From the NCBI GenBank assembly GCA_002478265.1, contig DLNC01000002.1, forward strand, positions 1-26,062: a stretch of 26,062 nt of DNA, read 5' to 3'. Source of the stretch: Syntrophaceae bacterium UBA7520. GTDB taxonomy: Bacteria; Desulfobacterota; Syntrophia; Syntrophales; Smithellaceae. Below, piece after piece: positions 22,206-26,062 of the stretch. Every line of letters starts with the position of its first letter. Position 1 is the first letter of the stretch. Made by a program: the position numbers and the translations under genes. Below the pieces are notes generated by a model. It did no database searches. It was not told where the DNA came from and was given only the letters and a program-made list of their open reading frames with translations.

Positions 22206-23669
22206 TTATACCAATTTTTTAAACCTGTTTTTAACTTTCAAATAAATCATTGCCATACGCGCGGCAAAATCACCCCCGTTACCCGCATCATCATCTGCGG
22301 ATAGATTGGCTGTTGCCGCGTCTATCATCTTCGCGTCAGGCCCATACATTTCAGCGAACATCTTCAGGACGCTTTTACGGACCATTCCCCTTAAAGGAAT
22401 ATTAGCAATCATGCCATACATGGCTGCCGCTCCTGTTTCGGAAAGCTCCGGCCTGCCCCTTACCGCCCGCACGGCTTGACGCAGATCTTGGAGGTATTTT
22501 TTCACAATCGCCGCATGCAGTGGAGTAACCATCGCGTGCAGGGCCTCCGGAAACTGCAGGCGGTCAATCTGCCATCCGAGCTTCTCCATCTGGTCGCCCA
22601 CGGCATAAATATTCACATCCCTGCTCTTCGAACGGTAAGCAAAAACACTTCCCATGGGTTTCCCCAGGATTTCAAGCTCGGGAATCGCTTCAATGCCGGA
22701 TTTGAGTTTTTGCGCGGTTTCGAGGATCGTCTTCGTTAGTTTGCGGTATCCACTCTCTCCTAAAGACTGTAAAGCCGCCCAGGCGGCAGCGTAGGCGCCG
22801 CCCGGCCGTGTACCCAGCAGCGCCGGCGACGCGAAAATTCCGCCAGGCCAGTTTTCGTAGACGAAAAACTGATGCTTCAGTATTTCTATATTGCGATATG
22901 TTATGGTGGATGCTCCTTTGGCGCTGAATCCGTACTTGTGTGTGTCCGCCGATATCGATGTCACGCCGGCAACGCGGTAGTCCCAGAGGGGAACCGGATA
23001 ACCAAGCATCTCGGCAAAGGGCAACAGGTATCCCCCCAGGCAGGCATCGACATGAAGAGGAATGTCCTTTGCCTTGGCTATCTCTCCCAACTCTGCTATC
23101 GGGTCGATCATGCCATGGGGATATTCCGGCGCGGAACCAAGAATCATTACGGTATTTCTGTTGATTAGCTTTCTCACGGCAGCTACATCAACGCGAAGAC
23201 TTTTATCGAGCGGCGCATGAACGGCTTTCACTCCAAAATATTTTGCTCCTTTTTCCCATGCCACATGAGCGGTTACAGGAATCACCATTTCCGGCCGTTT
23301 TATTTTTTTCTGATCGCGCCCCATATCGCGATATGTTTTCACCGCCAGAAGGCAACTTTCCGTTCCGCCGGAAGTCATGACACCGGCCACCTCTCTGTCG
23401 CCGTGATGCAGATTCGCGGTTATTCGCACAACTTCGCTCTCCAGGCGCTTGAGACTCTGAAACACGGTCGGGTTAAGACCGTTTGCCGAAAAATAATAAT
23501 TATATGCCTGCTGAAGGAAGCGTGTATGCGCCTCGCCCAGATAATATACCAGGCTCCATGTCCTGCTCTTTTTGTAATCCGGATCTTTCTTTCCGAATCC
23601 GCGAAGCTCACCTAATATTTCTTTGCGACTTCTGCCTTTCTTGGGCAGGCATGTATTTTTTTTCTCCAT
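22206..23669 (-). CDS. Sphingosine-1-phosphate lyase-type PLP enzyme
   Basis: A 487-residue PLP fold-type I enzyme matching S1P lyase along its length: LPKKGRSRKEIL (8-19), ESEVVRI (77-83), TSGGTES (99-105), SAPEYPHGMIDP (179-190), HVDACLGGY (D208), ISADTHKYG with PLP-binding K245, WPGGIFASPALLGTRPGG, LQFPEALHAMVTP and AAMYGMIANIPLRG. No N-terminal membrane helix, unlike eukaryotic SPL but like bacterial ones. SPL splits the C2-C3 bond of phosphorylated sphingoid bases to a fatty aldehyde and phosphoethanolamine. An AAGGG site lies 8 bases before the ATG. It is 69 bases downstream of the DUF819 gene and convergent with the xsc cluster. Alternatives: an aromatic/glutamate-type or cysteate decarboxylase of the same superfamily, less likely given the SPL-specific blocks. 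Confidence 0.88.
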   Translation of the reverse strand: MEKKNTCLPKKGRSRKEILGELRGFGKKDPDYKKSRTWSLVYYLGEAHTRFLQQAYNYYFSANGLNPTVFQSLKRLESEVVRITANLHHGDREVAGVMTSGGTESCLLAVKTYRDMGRDQKKIKRPEMVIPVTAHVAWEKGAKYFGVKAVHAPLDKSLRVDVAAVRKLINRNTVMILGSAPEYPHGMIDPIAELGEIAKAKDIPLHVDACLGGYLLPFAEMLGYPVPLWDYRVAGVTSISADTHKYGFSAKGASTITYRNIEILKHQFFVYENWPGGIFASPALLGTRPGGAYAAAWAALQSLGESGYRKLTKTILETAQKLKSGIEAIPELEILGKPMGSVFAYRSKSRDVNIYAVGDQMEKLGWQIDRLQFPEALHAMVTPLHAAIVKKYLQDLRQAVRAVRGRPELSETGAAAMYGMIANIPLRGMVRKSVLKMFAEMYGPDAKMIDAATANLSADDDAGNGGDFAARMAMIYLKVKNRFKKLV

Positions 23670-23738
23670 TGTTTTTTCCCTTCCCGCTCTCAGGTCTTTA
23701 TATTTTTTATGTTTATTGAATAAATAATTTTAATGACA

Positions 23739-24908
23739 TCAGAAGAAGTTGAACAGGGCAAGCCCTATTGAAATGCCCAGGTAATTTCCTATCGCGTATC
23801 CGATAATTCCTGTCGTGAGACCGGAAAGCAGCACCTCATTGTTTTTAAGACCGTCCGATACCACCGGAACCAAAGGCGGAGAACATATCGCGGACGCGGA
23901 AACGATAATAAAAGTATCGGTGTCGATTTTGAAAGGCGCGCATAAAACCGCGTGCAGGGCCATTGAACCGAAAATCGAAAACACAATAAAGAGCATTATC
24001 GGGACATCTATGTTCACCAGCGTCTTGAAGTTCGCCATGGACGCGACGGTGAAGCAGAAAATATAGATGACATACATTCCAAACTGAAAGGTTTTTGCGA
24101 TACTGCGGATTTTAGGGATAAAGGATGCGCCGATACCCAGAGTGGTTATTGAGAGAATAATAAATGAAGTGGAGTAATCTTTCGGCATCAAAGAACCGAC
24201 GAAAACTGAAAGCCCGACAATCCCCAAAGCAATGCCCAGCGCGGCGGCCAGACCCGGCACTATTTTTCTGCTCAATATGCCTGAGTATGCCTTTATTTGT
24301 TCTGTCTCTAATCCGTCTGCATCCCCATCTCCTGCCAGCCCATGATTGGTTGAAGCCTTCACAAATGGCGGCAGCAAGATACCGAATACCCTACGCGCGA
24401 TGGTAATGCAAAAAATGATATAAATTATTGAAATAACGGTGTCGTATGTATGAACGATAATAAAACGTGTAGATTCAACATTGAGCGCCGCCTTGATGGC
24501 CGCAAGATTCGGTGTGCCTCCTGTATATACCCCAACGGATAGGGCGGCAAGTTGCCAGGCATCGCTGACAAAGGGCTTAATCAGGAAAAATCCGGCAATC
24601 GCGACAACAATAATCGAGATTGTCGCCAAAAGCATTGAAAGAAGCGTTTTCCCTGCCAGACGCGACCATTTGCGCACATCCATCGAAAAGAGAAGCAGCG
24701 GCAAGGCGATGACCACACTTGCTTCGGAAAGAGTTTCCTGTATCGGGTAGACCGCATCCGGAAGCACACCGATATTTCCCAGAATGATGCCTGATATATA
24801 ACAGATAACCACCGCTCCTATTTTATTGATGCGGGGGAATCTGTAGCACAAATATATAACCAGCGCCGGAAACAGTATATACAAAGCCATCAGTACGGGT
24901 AACATCAT
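23739..24908 (-). CDS. DUF819 family integral membrane protein
   Basis: A 389-residue protein with about ten to eleven hydrophobic helices and one hydrophilic loop in the middle (about 186-208, KASTNHGLAGDGDADGLETEQ). GVYTGGTPNLAAIKAAL and ASAICSPPLVPVVSDG, in equivalent places of two halves, suggest an inverted-repeat transporter fold; this pattern matches DUF819 (YjcL-like), with no established substrate. The gene starts with a double ATG (24908 or 24905); GGGAGG is 5 bases before the first and 8 before the second, so 24905 may be the true start. It is 43 bases after the thiolase-like gene and 69 before the lyase gene, so a three-gene minus-strand operon is likely. A role in moving a lyase or thiolase substrate is inference. 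Confidence 0.82.
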   Translation of the reverse strand: MMLPVLMALYILFPALVIYLCYRFPRINKIGAVVICYISGIILGNIGVLPDAVYPIQETLSEASVVIALPLLLFSMDVRKWSRLAGKTLLSMLLATISIIVVAIAGFFLIKPFVSDAWQLAALSVGVYTGGTPNLAAIKAALNVESTRFIIVHTYDTVISIIYIIFCITIARRVFGILLPPFVKASTNHGLAGDGDADGLETEQIKAYSGILSRKIVPGLAAALGIALGIVGLSVFVGSLMPKDYSTSFIILSITTLGIGASFIPKIRSIAKTFQFGMYVIYIFCFTVASMANFKTLVNIDVPIMLFIVFSIFGSMALHAVLCAPFKIDTDTFIIVSASAICSPPLVPVVSDGLKNNEVLLSGLTTGIIGYAIGNYLGISIGLALFNFF

Positions 24909-24951
24909 ATCAGCCTCCCGGGATATATTTTTTTACGCAACTATTTATTAT

Positions 24952-26061
24952 TTAGGCTCCGTCCAACATATCAATCAGATTGAATCCGAGTTTCTGATCA
25001 TGCCTCACCCGGCCCCTTTTTCCAATCGGGCATATCTCTTCATGTTTTTTTAAATTTTCCGAACCAAACATGAAGGCAAAAGCGCGCCTGCCATTTTCCA
25101 GCTGCCCCAAGATAGTCATGTGATGAGGACTTCCATATCTGTCATAAACAATAGTGTAAGAATCAACTGTCAAGAGACCTTCCGCTATTTTCACCGCTTC
25201 GGGAAGAGCAGTCGCGTCTATGTTTTTCTGGATGGGGCTATCGTCCCTGTCGTTCCACGGTATTTTGCCTTTCTCTTTCCCGTAAATACCAACCGACCAC
25301 TTGGTATTCAACCAGCCTAAAGCCGTAATCAAAACCATCTTCAGAGTTGCTTCTCTCAAAAGCTGAATTGCGGTACATGCTGCATGAAGGCTGTAATTAT
25401 TGCCCGGCCCGCCAAAGGCCGCCAACCCGCCCGTCAAAGAAACTGGTCTTTTGTCTTCAAATCCGACTCCCAACTCGTTTCTGGCAATTTCAACCGCGCA
25501 GGGAAAACAACTATAAAAATCAAATGCGTCAATTTCGTTTATTGTCAAACCGGCCTGCTTGAGCGCAAGTTCTCCGGCACATCGAAGCGCCGGCGATGTA
25601 TGCAGTTCGGGTCGTCTGGAGATATTCCAAATATTATTAAACGTCGCTCCACCCATCGGATAAATCCATTTTTCACAAGGAATTTCAAGACGCTTTGCGA
25701 TTTCCTCGCTGGTGAGGATGACCGCAGCAGCCTGATCCACATTAGGGTTGGCGCACATGCGCATCGTATAGGGAAAACCCACGAGACGATTTGCCGTCGT
25801 AGGAATTGTGATCTCCTCCGCGCTTCTTTCGTCCGCCGACCAGGCATAGGGATTTTTCGCAGCCACACGCGATAATTCAGATAAAGTACGTCCCATTATT
25901 TTGCGGTGCGTTTCAATATCACGGCCGGCCATGTAGCGTAACCTGTTTTCAATAAGCGCATATGAATAAACGGGGGCTAACATGCCGTATGCCAATTCCA
26001 CACTGTCGCAGCCGTCTTTTTCCTCGCCGTCGAGGAAAAGAGAGCTATAGTCAATAGTTGT
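24952..26061 (-). CDS. Thiolase-like protein with C-terminal OB-fold (TLP type), 5' end cut by window
   Basis: The frame stays open to the right edge (last codons DYSSLFLDGEEKDGCDSVELAYG), so the gene starts beyond it; about 369 residues visible. The chain shows AKNPYAWS, NRLVGFPYTMRMCANPNVDQAAAVIL, LHTSPALRCAGELALKQAG, FDFYSCFPCAVEIA and GGPGNNYSLHA. The second thiolase Cys loop is replaced by ALGWLNTKWSVGIYG, and the tail TVDSYTIVYDRYGSPHHMTILGQL is the OB-fold-like extension of thiolase-like protein type 1. Canonical thiolase chemistry is therefore uncertain; the first catalytic Cys would lie outside the window. Such proteins are usually annotated acetyl-CoA acetyltransferase, and partners often include lipid enzymes. 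It is the first visible gene of the minus-strand group with DUF819 and the lyase. Confidence 0.85.
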   Translation of the reverse strand, partial: TTIDYSSLFLDGEEKDGCDSVELAYGMLAPVYSYALIENRLRYMAGRDIETHRKIMGRTLSELSRVAAKNPYAWSADERSAEEITIPTTANRLVGFPYTMRMCANPNVDQAAAVILTSEEIAKRLEIPCEKWIYPMGGATFNNIWNISRRPELHTSPALRCAGELALKQAGLTINEIDAFDFYSCFPCAVEIARNELGVGFEDKRPVSLTGGLAAFGGPGNNYSLHAACTAIQLLREATLKMVLITALGWLNTKWSVGIYGKEKGKIPWNDRDDSPIQKNIDATALPEAVKIAEGLLTVDSYTIVYDRYGSPHHMTILGQLENGRRAFAFMFGSENLKKHEEICPIGKRGRVRHDQKLGFNLIDMLDGA

Positions 26062-26062
26062 G

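Noticed and set aside
22206..23669. Glutamate or cysteate decarboxylase call for the PLP enzyme
   Set aside because: HVDACLGGY, ADTHKYG and the C-terminal AAMYGM block match S1P lyase better than group II decarboxylases.
1..26062. The two window ends resemble each other as inverted sequence (CACAACT at the left, AGTTGTG at the right)
   Set aside because: Only 7 bases are exact, and both ends lie inside unrelated protein-coding frames; most likely chance.

Overview
The window looks like chromosomal DNA of a strictly anaerobic bacterium, most likely a deltaproteobacterium (Desulfobacterota, perhaps Syntrophales-like). This is inferred from gene content: a 2-hydroxyacyl-CoA dehydratase-type pair, a short ThiC, a lysine-rich histone-like mini-protein, a DUF1523 protein and a large hybrid sensor kinase. 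I saw no rRNA or tRNA genes, CRISPR arrays, insertion sequences or phage genes. Both ends cut through genes: a sensor kinase on the left and a thiolase-like protein on the right.

Left part (1-11.9 kb), mostly housekeeping and mostly on the minus strand. A hybrid histidine kinase (+) meets a SAM methyltransferase (-) tail to tail. Then come an orphan rmlB (dTDP-glucose 4,6-dehydratase), whose upstream region carries a perfect 9-bp palindrome around a -10-like box, and a 435-base stretch without a gene that ends in a strong hairpin. Next is a 42-residue VAKKK-repeat protein with its own near-consensus promoter, a SPOR-NlpC/P60 lipoprotein, and a CCA-adding-type nucleotidyltransferase with a TTG start. 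A thiamine operon follows (reading leftward): TPP riboswitch with its own terminator, thiamine pyrophosphokinase, thiD, thiC, then an ABM-domain monooxygenase-like gene. Two small membrane-anchored proteins (one DUF1523, one with a possible winged helix) precede a 223-bp divergent promoter region.

Central part (12.1-22.1 kb), one plus-strand catabolic cluster: two Fe-S subunits of the 2-hydroxyacyl-CoA dehydratase/benzoyl-CoA reductase family, acetate kinase, sulfoacetaldehyde acetyltransferase (Xsc), an SDR dehydrogenase, a second three-domain ThDP enzyme, a BASS-type transporter and a second SDR. Xsc plus AckA is a recognisable energy-conserving module: sulfoacetaldehyde + Pi gives acetyl phosphate + sulfite, then acetate + ATP. 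The company it keeps here is unusual, and the upstream substrate is not obvious.

Right part (22.2-26.06 kb), a minus-strand group convergent with the cluster: thiolase-like protein with an OB-fold tail, DUF819 membrane protein, and a full-length homologue of sphingosine-1-phosphate lyase. A speculative link is that an S1P-lyase-type retro-aldol cleavage of a sulfonosphingoid (capnine-like) base would give taurine, one transamination away from the Xsc substrate. No taurine aminotransferase or dehydrogenase, dehydratase activator ATPase or sulfite-handling enzyme is visible in the window, so the pathway is incomplete here.
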